Numbered from the stretch's first letter, positions 53,642 to 62,700 are shown. The stretch: DNA of 64,000 nt from Streptomyces lacrimifluminis (GCF_014646095.1 NZ_BMMU01000018.1:62358-126357); one strand, 5' to 3'. Translations and numbers: made by a program. The notes: generated by a model not told the origin, from the letters alone.

Positions 53642-54580
53642 ATGGCCCATCCCAGCAACGGAGTGTCCCGACGCACCGTCACCAAAGCCGCGACGGCCGT
53701 CGGCCTGACCGCGCTGTTCGGCGCCACATCCACCACCGCCCGAGCCGTGACCCGGCTCTCCGCCCGCACCCTGGACGTCTCCGTGCCGTCCTCCGCCCTG
53801 GGCCGCAGCGCGCCGGTACGGCTGATCCTGCCGTCGGGTTTCGGCACGCAGACCGGGCGCACCTACCCCGTGCTGTATCTGCTGCACGGCGCCCACGACG
53901 ACTACACGTCCTGGACCCGGGAGACGGACATCGAGGCCTTCACCGAGGGCCGAAACATGATCGTGGCAATGCCCGACGCGGGGCCCACCGGCATTCCCAC
54001 GGCCTGGCGCGGAGGGCCCGACTACGAGACCTTCCAGCTCACGGAGGTACACACACTGCTCACCCGCCAGTACCGGGCCTCCGGTGTCCGGGCCGTCGCC
54101 GGGGTCTCCACCGGCGGTTACGGCGCGATGGCGCACGCCGCACGCCATCCGGGCATGTTCGCGGCGGCGGCCTCGTACAGCGGCATCCTCGACACCATGG
54201 CCATCGGTGTGCCGCCGCTCGTGGACGCCATCGTGGCCCGCGAGAACCTGGCGCCCCGCTCCCTGTGGGGCAGCCCTCTTCTCAATTTCCTCACCTGGCG
54301 CGACTTCAACCCGCGGTCCCGCGCCGAGGGTCTGCGCGGCACCCCCTTGTACGTCTCCAGCGGCAGCGGAGTCGTCGGCGGCACCGGTGACTGGCTGCCC
54401 GAGGCGCTGGAGAGCGCCCTGTGGCTCTCCGCACACGCCTTCACCGACACGCTCGCACTGCTCCGCGTCCCGGTCACGACCCACTACTACACGGGAGGAG
54501 GACACGGCTGGGCCTACTGGAAAGGGGAGTTCAGCGCGTCGTGGCCGATGCTCGCCAGTGCGCTGGGGGTGCCCGAGTGA
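53642..54580 (+). CDS. Exported antigen-85-like esterase/acyltransferase
   Basis: Alpha/beta hydrolase of the esterase D/antigen 85 family, 312 residues. The N-terminus is a Tat-type signal (SRRTVTKAATAVGLTALFG, then AxA at TARAV). Core motifs: YPVLYLLHGAHDDYTSW, the nucleophile elbow GVSTGGYGAMAHAA (Ser156) and the catalytic His288 in GGGHGWAYWKGEFSASWP, which matches the HSWEYW region of Ag85. Mycobacterial Ag85 proteins transfer mycolates to trehalose and arabinogalactan. The ATG follows GAGGAG, 22 bp after the PKS stop, so it is in the same operon and is probably the extracellular transferase for the PKS product. Confidence 0.88.
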   Translation: MAHPSNGVSRRTVTKAATAVGLTALFGATSTTARAVTRLSARTLDVSVPSSALGRSAPVRLILPSGFGTQTGRTYPVLYLLHGAHDDYTSWTRETDIEAFTEGRNMIVAMPDAGPTGIPTAWRGGPDYETFQLTEVHTLLTRQYRASGVRAVAGVSTGGYGAMAHAARHPGMFAAAASYSGILDTMAIGVPPLVDAIVARENLAPRSLWGSPLLNFLTWRDFNPRSRAEGLRGTPLYVSSGSGVVGGTGDWLPEALESALWLSAHAFTDTLALLRVPVTTHYYTGGGHGWAYWKGEFSASWPMLASALGVPE

Positions 54581-54702
54581 GGCCGGTTCCGTCGGGGCAC
54601 GGAACGGAACGGAGGGGACGGCCGTCCAACTCAGGACTCGTCCCTCACCCCACGGGCACCAGCCCCCGGGTGAGCCGCTTCCGGGTGAAAGGAGGGCCCT
54701 CC

Positions 54703-55941
54703 GTGGTGACCCCCGCCCCGAACGGCGTACCGGACGGCCCCGGATCCGCCCCCGTGCCGCCCGAACTGGCCAGACTGCTGCGCGACCAGCTGGGGGCCGT
54801 CGCCGACGAGGTGGAGGAGGAGGTCCGCAACCAGGTCCCGGAGTACGCCGCCCGGTCGGTCGACGAAAGGCAGCGCGCCCTCCTCAGATCAGGGGTCGTC
54901 CAGGCGCTCACCCTCTTCGTCGACCACATCGCCGACCCGGGCACCCGGGGAGACTCGATTACCGCGATCTACCACGAGCTGGGGCGCGGCGAGGCGCTGG
55001 AGGGCCACAGCCTCGAAACCCTGCAGTCCGCACTGCGGGTCGGGGGGATGCACGCCTGGCGGCTGCTGGGCCGTACGACGGAGGAACTCGGGCTGGACTC
55101 CGCGGTCATGGCCGGGCTCGGCGAGCTGGCGTTCCGGACCGTGCACGAGGTCGCCGAGGCCGCGGCGGCGGGTTACGCGGAGGGACAGCTGCACAGCACG
55201 GACGAGCTGGAGCGGCGCCGGGCGCGGCTGCTCGGCCTGTTGCTGGGCGAGGGGCCGGTGTCCTCGGAGGCGGTGCGGGACCTGGCCCACGGCGCCCGGT
55301 GGACCGTACCGCCGTACGTCGCCGTCGTCGTCCTCGCGGCCTGTCCGGACCATCGGGAGGTGGAGTGGCCGCCTGCGGCGGCGGGAGCGCTGGTGGACAT
55401 GGAGTCCCGGCCGCCACGGATGCTGGTGCCCGACCCGGACGGCTCGGGCGGCTTTGGCGGCCGGGCGTTCACGCTCGCGCTGCGGGGGCGGCCGGCGGCG
55501 ATCGGGCCGACGGTCCCGCTCACCGAGGCCGCCAGGTCACTGCGCTGGGCCACCCGGGCCCTCGGGCTGATGGGGCGCGGGATACTCCCCCGGCAGGGGG
55601 TGGTGCGCTGCGCCGATCACCTGTCGACCCTGGTGCTGCACAGCGACGAACCCATGCTCGACCTGCTCCGCGTACGCGCGCTCTCCCCCCTCGACGCGGT
55701 TTCGGAGCAGCAGCGCGGCAGGCTCGCGGAGACACTGCTCGCGTGGCTGCTCAGCGGCAGCAACGTGCCCGATGTCGCCACCCGGCTGCACATCCACCCG
55801 CAGACGGTCCGCTATCGCCTGCGTCAGCTGGAGAAGGTTTTCGGCGAGGCCGCCCTGCACGACCCGGGCAACCGCCTTGATCTGATCCTGGCACTCACCT
55901 CGGCACAAAAAAACGAGGAATTCCTGAATTCCCGTCCATAA
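54703..55941 (+). CDS. PucR/CdaR-family transcriptional regulator
   Basis: Regulator of about 412 residues. The N-terminal region (about 20-160) is the helical RsbRD-N-like or sensing part. A GGDEF-like CdaR middle region follows, and the C-terminal PucR-type helix-turn-helix is VATRLHIHPQTVRYRLRQLE with KVFGEAALHDPGNRLDLILAL. GTG at 54703 (or 54706) with GGAGGG. It sits between the antigen-85-like gene and the cutinase on the same strand, 122 bp downstream, and is the only regulator in the lipid block, so it is the likely local controller. Confidence 0.88.
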   Translation: MVTPAPNGVPDGPGSAPVPPELARLLRDQLGAVADEVEEEVRNQVPEYAARSVDERQRALLRSGVVQALTLFVDHIADPGTRGDSITAIYHELGRGEALEGHSLETLQSALRVGGMHAWRLLGRTTEELGLDSAVMAGLGELAFRTVHEVAEAAAAGYAEGQLHSTDELERRRARLLGLLLGEGPVSSEAVRDLAHGARWTVPPYVAVVVLAACPDHREVEWPPAAAGALVDMESRPPRMLVPDPDGSGGFGGRAFTLALRGRPAAIGPTVPLTEAARSLRWATRALGLMGRGILPRQGVVRCADHLSTLVLHSDEPMLDLLRVRALSPLDAVSEQQRGRLAETLLAWLLSGSNVPDVATRLHIHPQTVRYRLRQLEKVFGEAALHDPGNRLDLILALTSAQKNEEFLNSRP

Positions 55942-56024
55942 CCCTCGGAGCGTCAACGCGAATACGTTCGGGACGTCCTTTCTCATAGGCGCTTGACCGC
56001 GCCCCACCCGCAAAGGATCCCCCC

Positions 56025-56666
56025 ATGCGTATCCGCTTCTGTCTCGCCGCGCTCGCACTCGTCGGCGGAGCTGGACTGACCACCCTCTCGGCACCCGCCG
56101 CCACCGCCGCCGCCTGCACCGACATCGACGTCGTCGCAGCTCGTGGCACGTTCGAGCCGGGCACGCTCGGCCTGATCGTCGGCGACCCGGTTTATTCCGC
56201 ACTCCAGCGGAAACTGACGGGCAAAAGCCTGTCCAGCTACAAGGTGAACTATCCCGCTGACCTTTCCCTCACGTCGGCCGCACAGGGCAACTCGGATCTG
56301 GTGAACCACGTCAGGAGCCAGGCGTCCGCGTGCCCGAACCAGCGTTTCGTGCTCGTCGGCTATTCGCAGGGCGCGAACGTCGTCGACAACTCGATCGGAA
56401 TCAGCAGCGCCGGCGCGGTGGTCGGCAGCCCGATCGTGGCCACCATTCCCGCCGCACTGGAAGGGAAGGTCGCCGCGGTGCTGCTGTTCGGCAACCCGAT
56501 CCGGGCCATCGGCAAGAGCGTCACCGGCACCTACCAGAGCCGCACCATCGACTTCTGCGCCAAGGGTGACCCCATCTGTGAGAACGGCGGGGGCGACGTA
56601 CTGGCCCACCTCGGCTACACGGCGAACGCCGGCGCGGCGGCCGACTTCGCGGCGGGCAAGGTCTGA
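56025..56666 (+). CDS. Secreted cutinase-family lipase/esterase
   Basis: Cutinase-fold serine esterase of 213 residues with a Sec signal (MRIRFCLAALALVGGAGLTT, cleaved near ATAAA). The mature N-terminus ACTDIDVVAARGTFEPG is typical. The nucleophile elbow is GYSQGANV (Ser114); the catalytic Asp lies in CAKGDPICENGG and the His in AHLGY; Cys pairs for both disulfides are visible. In mycobacteria the related Rv3802c, a lipase/thioesterase, is encoded next to fadD32-pks13. Here it ends the lipid block, 83 bp after the PucR gene. AAAGGA precedes the ATG. Polymer degradation is the alternative role. Confidence 0.9.
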   Translation: MRIRFCLAALALVGGAGLTTLSAPAATAAACTDIDVVAARGTFEPGTLGLIVGDPVYSALQRKLTGKSLSSYKVNYPADLSLTSAAQGNSDLVNHVRSQASACPNQRFVLVGYSQGANVVDNSIGISSAGAVVGSPIVATIPAALEGKVAAVLLFGNPIRAIGKSVTGTYQSRTIDFCAKGDPICENGGGDVLAHLGYTANAGAAADFAAGKV

Positions 56667-56711
56667 GCCGACTGAGCCGACCGCCGTACAACAGCCGTAC
56701 GGAACACAGGA

Positions 56712-56744
56712 AAGGGCCCGGGAGGAAAATCCTCCCGGGCCCTT
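56712..56744. terminator. Strong bidirectional hairpin terminator
   Basis: Perfect 15-bp stem: AAGGGCCCGGGAGGA (56712-56726) pairs with 56730-56744 around an AAA loop, followed by T/C-rich sequence. It separates the cutinase gene from the convergent hydrolase gene and marks the end of the lipid block. Confidence 0.9.
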
Positions 56745-56760
56745 CTTCCATGGGAGGAAG

Positions 56761-58494
56761 TTATCGGGGATTTCGTGCGAACTCCGTGAGGCTCGTGGAG
56801 ACGGGTTCCGGACGGCCGTCGTTCTGCGTGGGCGCCGCCGTCAGGACGTCGAGGTGCTGATAGCCGTCGGCGACCACGGGATCGAGATCGGCGGGGACCC
56901 GGCCCGCCAGCAGTCCGTCGCCCGCGAGGACGGTGAGCGTCGGATTGGCGGTGAGTCCCTCCGGGTGCACGATGAGCCGCTTCACCTGCGGGGAGGTGGC
57001 CAGTTGGAGGTCGGTGACCAGCTTGGTCGGGAAGTACTGCTCGGTGAAGTCGAGCGGCTGTTCGGCGAGGCTGCGGGCCAGCTCCTGGATGTCGGTCACC
57101 TCCTTGCCCGCGCCGGTGAACGGCGTCCCGTCCGCCGACCGGTACCCGGGGTCGTCGGCATCGCCGACGCGGTCGTAGTTCCGCCAGGTGTAGAGCGGCC
57201 CGTGCGGCCGGTCCGGGATGGCCTTGTAGGCGGTGCCGAACAGCCCCGGCTGCTCCTCGCCGCCGTTGGCGACGGGGAAGCTCTTGTCCACGATCGGCCC
57301 GCCGTCGAAGAACCCCACGCTGGTCTGCAGGAACGCCAGCGGTACGGAGTTGTCGTCCAGCAGCGCGCCGAGCACCGTCTCGTTGGTGAGCCGGAAGTCC
57401 TTCACGGCCGGTGAGCCCGTGAGGAAGGCGGCGGCGTCCTTGGCGAACAGGAAGCGGTTCGTCGCCTCGATGTTGAGGTTGGCGGGCAGATAGGAGGGCA
57501 GGTCCGCCTCACCGCCCGGGTCCTGTATCGCGCCGAGGCCGGCGATGGCCAGCAAGGTCATCGTCTCGGCGTTGAGCAGGACCGGCGCGGACAGTGAGCG
57601 CGGCAGCAGTCCGCTGTCGAGCCCGGCCTGCACGACGCCGTGACCGAGGCCGATGTCGGGCAGGTTGGTGTCGTCCGGGATGCTGCCGCTCAGGTCGGCG
57701 AGCGAGGTGGAGACGGTGGTGTCGAGGGCGAAGTAGCCCGCGCACTGGCGGTGTCCGGCGTCGGCGGTGGTGGCGGGGTCGCCGTCGAAGTCGGCGACCG
57801 CGAAGTACCCGGTGATCACACCGCCCAGGGAGTGCCCGCCGCACAGCACCTTCCGCTCACGCACCCCCTGGTCGGGCAACTCGGCGGTGAGCAGGGTGTA
57901 CTGGTCGCGGACGGTCTGCTCGACACCGAGTTTCGCCATCCACCCGAGCTTGTCGTTGCCGACGAACCCGGCGAACCTACGGCCCGCGACCTGCTTGCCC
58001 CGGTAGTAGTAGTCGACGGCCGTGTGCTGGTCGCCGGAGTCGATACCGGTGTGGTCCTCCATGCAGTTGGAACGCCGGTCCAGGGCCCAGAACTCGATGT
58101 GCAGGCCCTGTTCGGCAGCGCGCGCCACGGTGTTGCGGGCGACGCTGTCGAACGCTCCGGCGCCTTCCAGGATGCCCGGCTGGGCGACGAGGATCCGGTC
58201 CGCGTCGGCCGATTCGGTGGGCCCGTCGGAGGAGCGGTAGCGCAGGTACGACAGCCAGTCGCACGCCGCCGGACGGGCCCCGAAGGACGCCGGCAGCGGT
58301 GCCTTCACCCGGACCACCGTCTCGGTCACTCCGGCGACCGCCGTGCTCGACAACGTCACGGAGGCCTCGGTGCGCACGCTCTCGCCGCGCGCCTCCGGGG
58401 CCACCGCGGTGAGCGTCCCGGTGGTGAGCAGCACCGCGAGCGCGGTGCCGCTCAGACTCTTCAGGGGCCTTCCTCTGCTGCGGCTCGTATTCAT
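56761..58494 (-). CDS. Secreted alpha/beta-hydrolase
   Basis: Exported protein of 577 residues with a Sec signal (GTALAVLLTTGTLTAVAP). A lipase-type elbow, GGHSLGGVITGYFAVADF, holds the likely nucleophile Ser. Other parts (VLVAQPGILEGAGAF-like ILVAQPGILEGAGAFDSVAR, EFWALDRRSNCMEDHTG, NLNIEATNRFLFAKDAAAFL) resemble large secreted hydrolases found in actinobacteria. Substrate unknown; lipid or polyester are plausible. It is convergent with the cutinase, so it is not part of that operon, but the two could act on related substrates. Confidence 0.8.
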   Translation of the reverse strand: MNTSRSRGRPLKSLSGTALAVLLTTGTLTAVAPEARGESVRTEASVTLSSTAVAGVTETVVRVKAPLPASFGARPAACDWLSYLRYRSSDGPTESADADRILVAQPGILEGAGAFDSVARNTVARAAEQGLHIEFWALDRRSNCMEDHTGIDSGDQHTAVDYYYRGKQVAGRRFAGFVGNDKLGWMAKLGVEQTVRDQYTLLTAELPDQGVRERKVLCGGHSLGGVITGYFAVADFDGDPATTADAGHRQCAGYFALDTTVSTSLADLSGSIPDDTNLPDIGLGHGVVQAGLDSGLLPRSLSAPVLLNAETMTLLAIAGLGAIQDPGGEADLPSYLPANLNIEATNRFLFAKDAAAFLTGSPAVKDFRLTNETVLGALLDDNSVPLAFLQTSVGFFDGGPIVDKSFPVANGGEEQPGLFGTAYKAIPDRPHGPLYTWRNYDRVGDADDPGYRSADGTPFTGAGKEVTDIQELARSLAEQPLDFTEQYFPTKLVTDLQLATSPQVKRLIVHPEGLTANPTLTVLAGDGLLAGRVPADLDPVVADGYQHLDVLTAAPTQNDGRPEPVSTSLTEFARNPR

Positions 58495-58597
58495 AGCCGG
58501 ACCGTAGGACCGCGCGGACCACGCGATCAGGCGGTGCTCACAAGAACGCAGCTCCCGGTGGCACCTTTGTCATCAGGCACCAACCCGTTCCTGTCGC

Positions 58598-59212
58598 CTA
58601 CAGCCCGTCGTTCTTCATCGCGGCGACGATCCGGACGTGTCGGTCGGCCGCCGTGCCGGACCACTCGTTCTCGTAGTTCAGGCCGTAGGGCCAGAAGTGC
58701 CCGCCGCCGGTGGACAGTCTGGCGCTCGAACCGTCGAACTGCCGTACCAGCGCGGTGGCTCGCGAGCCGGTCCAGGTGCCGCTGCCGCCCAGGGAGGACC
58801 AGCCCGAGCTGGTGCCCACGCCTATGGTGTGGGCGATCTCGTGCAGAGCTGTCCGCTCGGTCATGTAGCTGCGGTTGCTGCCGAAGCGGATGGTCCCGTT
58901 GAGACTGCCGTCCGCGGTGGGCACGCCGGGCTCGTAGCGGACGGTGATGGTCTTCCCGAGGTCGCTGAGGTTGTTGTAGCGGGCCACCGCGGCGTTCATG
59001 GCCGTGGTGATGAGGTTGTACGCACTCTGCTGGTCCGTCGTGGGATTGCTCGCCCGGACGAGGGACCAGGTGATGGTGGCCGCCGCTGCCCGCTCCCCGG
59101 CCACCGGGGCGGTCTGCGGTGCTGCTTGTGCGATGCCGGGTCCTGACAGCATCGCGGCTGCCAGGGCGACCACGACCGCCTTGCTGCGCCAAGGGGCTTG
59201 CTGTGAACTCAT
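58598..59212 (-). CDS. Small secreted zinc metalloprotease-like protein
   Basis: Exported protein of 204 residues with a signal peptide (AVVVALAAAMLSGPGIAQA). The zinc motif HEIAHTIGVGT (HExxH with a following Gly) indicates a metallopeptidase, and HFWPYGLNYENEW near the C-terminus is characteristic of a Streptomyces group that often carries an added lectin domain, absent here. It is divergent from the glycosidase gene; the palindrome at 59262-59273 lies 50 bp upstream of its start. Confidence 0.8.
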   Translation of the reverse strand: MSSQQAPWRSKAVVVALAAAMLSGPGIAQAAPQTAPVAGERAAAATITWSLVRASNPTTDQQSAYNLITTAMNAAVARYNNLSDLGKTITVRYEPGVPTADGSLNGTIRFGSNRSYMTERTALHEIAHTIGVGTSSGWSSLGGSGTWTGSRATALVRQFDGSSARLSTGGGHFWPYGLNYENEWSGTAADRHVRIVAAMKNDGL

Positions 59213-59261
59213 GGGGGCTCCTGTGGGGGGATGAGCCGTCGCGTAGGGCCGACAGCGTCCT

Positions 59262-59273
59262 GAAAGCGCTTTC
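59262..59273. promoter_or_regulatory. LacI-type operator-like palindrome
   Basis: Perfect 12-bp palindrome GAAAGCGCTTTC in the gap between the divergent metalloprotease and glycosidase genes. The central GC and the A/T flanks are typical of LacI-family carbohydrate repressors. It could control both genes. Confidence 0.6.
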
Positions 59274-59451
59274 CCAGATTGCGGGGAGGCTAGCCAGATG
59301 TTTCGGGCGCGTCAATGAACCGCACCAAGCCCCGCCCTCGCAGCGGAACTTGCACACCATCTTGACGTGTTCATTTTTGTCATCAAGCATGCCGTCAGCT
59401 CGATTCCTTCTGTTCGGTTCTGTTCGCCTCCTTGTCGTGGAAGGGAGTGCC

Positions 59452-62400
59452 GTGTCCTCTCGGCACCGCCATCGCATCGCCCGGGCCCTGGCCCCGACGG
59501 TCCCCCTGGCACTCGGCGCGGGTCTTCTGGTCCCACAGCCCGCGGCGAGCGCGGAAGCGGCGGCGCACAGCAGCGTCACCGTGCGGATCGACCCGTCGTA
59601 CCAGCAACAGGAGTTCGAGGGCTGGGGGACGAGTCTGGTCTGGTTCGCCAACGCGACGGGCGGCTATCCGGAGCCCGTCCGAAGACGGCTGGTGGACATG
59701 TTGTTCGGCAGGGACGGGCTCGATCTCAACATCGCGCGCTACAACATCGGCGGCGGCAACGCGCCCGACGTCCGCACGAACTACATGAAGGCCGGCGCGA
59801 CCATGGAGGGCTTCTGGAAGGCCCCCGAGGGCACCACCCGCAAGGACATGGACTGGTGGGACCCGAACGACCCGGACCACTGGAACTGGGACGCCGACGC
59901 GAACCAGCGCTGGTGGGTGGACCAGATCAAGGACAAGGTCACCACCTGGGAGGCGTTCAGCAACTCGCCGCCCTGGTTCCAGACGGTCAGCGGGTACGTC
60001 TCCGGGGGCTTCGACTCGAACACGGACCAGATCCGTGCGGACCGAGTCGACGAGTTCGCCACCTATCTCGTGCGGGTGACCGAGGAGATGGAGAAGCGGC
60101 ACGGCATCACGTTCGACACCATCGATCCCCTGAACGAGCCCAACACCAACTACTGGGGTACCCAGTTGGGCGCAGACGGTCAGCCTACGGGCGGCCGTCA
60201 GGAAGGCGCGCACGCCGGGCCGGCACTCCAGCAGCAGGTCATTCTGGCTCTCGACAAGGCACTTGCCGGTGCGAAGACCGACGCCGCGATCTCCGCGATG
60301 GACGAGACCAACCCGAGCATCTTCACCCAGAACTGGAACGCCTACAGCACCGAGGCGCGGGCCGCCGTCGACCAGCTCAACGTGCACACCTACGGCACCG
60401 GTATGCGCACCAGCGCCCGGGACATCGCCAAGGGCGCCGACCGGAAGCTGTGGATGAGCGAGGTCGAGGGCACCTGGGGCACCGGGACCGACTTCACGAG
60501 CATGGAACCGGGGCTCGGCATCGCCACGCGGATGGTCGACGACATGCGTGAACTGGAGCCCTCCGCCTGGGTGTTCTGGCAGCCGATCGAGGACTCGATC
60601 CCGCAGGCGGCGGCCGGCAAGAACTGGGGCAGCATCCACGTCCCGTTCAACTGCACGGCGGCGGACACCCTGGAGACCTGCCCGGTCAAGGCCAACTCCA
60701 AGTTCCACACCATCCGCAACTTCACCCACTACATCCGCCCCGGCGACCACTTCGTGAAGACCGACGATCCGTCGACCGTCGCCGCGGTGAAGGCGTCCGG
60801 CCGTGCGGCGACGGCGGTGCACGTGAACAGCGGCACGTCCGCGCGGTCCGTGACCATCGATCTCTCGCGCTTCGGCAAGGTCGCGCGGAAGGCCTCCGTC
60901 ACGCCGGTGGTCACGAACGCCGACGGCGCGCTCGTCCGGGGAACTCCAGTGCGGGTGACCGACCGTTCGGCGACGCTCACCGTCCCCGCGAAGTCGGTGA
61001 CGACCTTCCTGGTCGAGGGTGTCAGCGGAGTGGCCAAGGACGCGGCCCTCGTCCAGCCCGGGCACGTCTACCGGCTCCAGGGCGCCCAGAGCGGCAAGTC
61101 ACTCGCCCCCTCGGAGGACGGCACCGGTGTCGTCATCCGCACGACCGACGCCGCCAACCCCCAACAGCTCTGGTCCATACGACAGTTGACGCCCGGCACC
61201 GAGAACCGCGAACGCTACGCCCTCAGCAGCGCCACCACCGGCGGACGGCTCGCCGTGCGCGACAACGCGGCCGTCCTGGAAAACCCGGACCCGACGAACG
61301 GTGAGCCCGACAGCGCCGCTCAGTGGATCCTGTCGACCACCGGCGACGGCACCTGGACGTTCGTCAACGCCGCCACCGGCCGCCTGCTCGACGTCACCGG
61401 GCAGTCCGCGGCGGACGGCGCGAAGGTGTCGACGTACACGCCGACCTCGGCGTCGAACCAGCGCTGGGCCGTGTCCGACGAGACGGTACTGCGCACCGAG
61501 CCCGCGACGGCGTTCACGATCCCCGGGCTGCGGCCCGAGTTGCCGGGGACGGTGACGCCGGTGTTCCGGGACGGTGCCCGCGGCGCCCTCCCCGTTGTGT
61601 GGGACCTGCCGTCGGACCGGGCCTGGCGCAAGGCCGGGACCGTGCGGGTCAGGGGTGAGGCGACCGACGCGCTCGGGCGCACTATCCCCGCGAAGGCGGT
61701 CGTCACCGTCGACACGATCGCCTCGACCCTGCCCGGCCGTGCCAAGACATACGTGGGCGGGCACCCGGAGCTCCCCGCCACTGTCGTCGGCGTCGGTGCG
61801 CACGGCGGCCGGACCGATCTTCCGGTCACCTGGGACCCGGCGCCCGAGGGGGCGTTCACCGCGACCGGGACCGTCACCCTGCACGGCGTCGCCCGGATCG
61901 TCGGCGGCGGTACGGCCGACGCGACCGTCCGCGTCCAGGTCACGGCACCGGTGGCGACCAACATCGCGCCCGACGCGGACGTATCCGTCGCCGCCACGTT
62001 CACCGAGAGCGGGTACTCGGCGGAGCGGCTGCGCAACGGCGACCTGACCGAGAAGGCTTGGTCCAACTGGAAATCGGGGAACACGAAGAACCCCTCGGAC
62101 ACCATCACGTACACACTGCCGAAGGCCCGCGACCTGAGCGGGGTCGTCGCGCACTTCTACCGGGACGGGTCCAGCGCGTCCTTCCCGGCGAGCCTGAAGG
62201 TGCAGGTGCGGGCGGCCGGCAGTGACACGTGGACCGACGCGAGCGGCGTCGTCCCGGTCGGGACCGAGGGCACGCCGGTGATCGACGTACCGCTGACGGC
62301 CGGTCCCGCGGCCGGGGTGCGTGTGGTCATGACGGCACGTCAGGGCGGGTACGTCACCCTGAGCGAGATCGAGGTGTACGCCAGGTCGCCCGGCGCCTCC

Positions 62401-62652
62401 TCGGACTCGGCCGCCGCGTCGATCGAGGTGGCCGGTGTGCCGGTCGCGTCCTTCGACCCGGGGACGACCGACTACCGGGTCGGGACCGGCGATCCGGCAC
62501 GGGCCGAGGTCACGGCGACGGCTCGCGACCCCTACGCGAACGTCACGGTCGAGAAGGTCCGCGAACAAGGCCGGACGCGGGCCGTCGTCACGGTGACCGG
62601 TGAGGACGGGACACGGACGACGACGTACCGGATCGCACTCGTACGACGCTGA
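59452..62652 (+). CDS. Secreted GH30-family glycosidase with lectin, Ig-like and discoidin-like modules
   Basis: Large exported enzyme of 1066 residues with a signal peptide (LAPTVPLALGAGLLVP). The catalytic domain (about 40-530) has the GH30 look: FEGWGTSLVWFANATGG, LDLNIARYNIGGGNAPD, the acid/base Glu in DPLNEPNTNYWG and the nucleophile Glu in LWMSEVEGTWG. Its closest remembered relatives are endo-beta-1,6-galactanases. A ricin-type lectin module (about 540-680; YRLQGAQSGKSLAPSEDG), two bacterial Ig-like units (WDLPSDRAWRKAGTVRVRG and WDPAPEGAFTATGTVTLHG), a discoidin-like domain (about 840-980) and a small C-terminal domain follow. GTG at 59452 with AAGGGAG. Confidence 0.85.
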   Translation: MSSRHRHRIARALAPTVPLALGAGLLVPQPAASAEAAAHSSVTVRIDPSYQQQEFEGWGTSLVWFANATGGYPEPVRRRLVDMLFGRDGLDLNIARYNIGGGNAPDVRTNYMKAGATMEGFWKAPEGTTRKDMDWWDPNDPDHWNWDADANQRWWVDQIKDKVTTWEAFSNSPPWFQTVSGYVSGGFDSNTDQIRADRVDEFATYLVRVTEEMEKRHGITFDTIDPLNEPNTNYWGTQLGADGQPTGGRQEGAHAGPALQQQVILALDKALAGAKTDAAISAMDETNPSIFTQNWNAYSTEARAAVDQLNVHTYGTGMRTSARDIAKGADRKLWMSEVEGTWGTGTDFTSMEPGLGIATRMVDDMRELEPSAWVFWQPIEDSIPQAAAGKNWGSIHVPFNCTAADTLETCPVKANSKFHTIRNFTHYIRPGDHFVKTDDPSTVAAVKASGRAATAVHVNSGTSARSVTIDLSRFGKVARKASVTPVVTNADGALVRGTPVRVTDRSATLTVPAKSVTTFLVEGVSGVAKDAALVQPGHVYRLQGAQSGKSLAPSEDGTGVVIRTTDAANPQQLWSIRQLTPGTENRERYALSSATTGGRLAVRDNAAVLENPDPTNGEPDSAAQWILSTTGDGTWTFVNAATGRLLDVTGQSAADGAKVSTYTPTSASNQRWAVSDETVLRTEPATAFTIPGLRPELPGTVTPVFRDGARGALPVVWDLPSDRAWRKAGTVRVRGEATDALGRTIPAKAVVTVDTIASTLPGRAKTYVGGHPELPATVVGVGAHGGRTDLPVTWDPAPEGAFTATGTVTLHGVARIVGGGTADATVRVQVTAPVATNIAPDADVSVAATFTESGYSAERLRNGDLTEKAWSNWKSGNTKNPSDTITYTLPKARDLSGVVAHFYRDGSSASFPASLKVQVRAAGSDTWTDASGVVPVGTEGTPVIDVPLTAGPAAGVRVVMTARQGGYVTLSEIEVYARSPGASSDSAAASIEVAGVPVASFDPGTTDYRVGTGDPARAEVTATARDPYANVTVEKVREQGRTRAVVTVTGEDGTRTTTYRIALVRR

Positions 62653-62660
62653 GGGCCCGC

Positions 62661-62700
62661 CCGGAGGGAGGGGAACCGCCCCCGGTTCCCCTCCCTCCGG
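62661..62700. terminator. Strong hairpin terminator after the glycosidase gene
   Basis: Perfect 17-bp stem: CCGGAGGGAGGGGAACC (62661-62677) pairs with 62684-62700 around a six-base C-rich loop. Placed 9 bp after the stop codon and facing a convergent gene. Confidence 0.9.
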
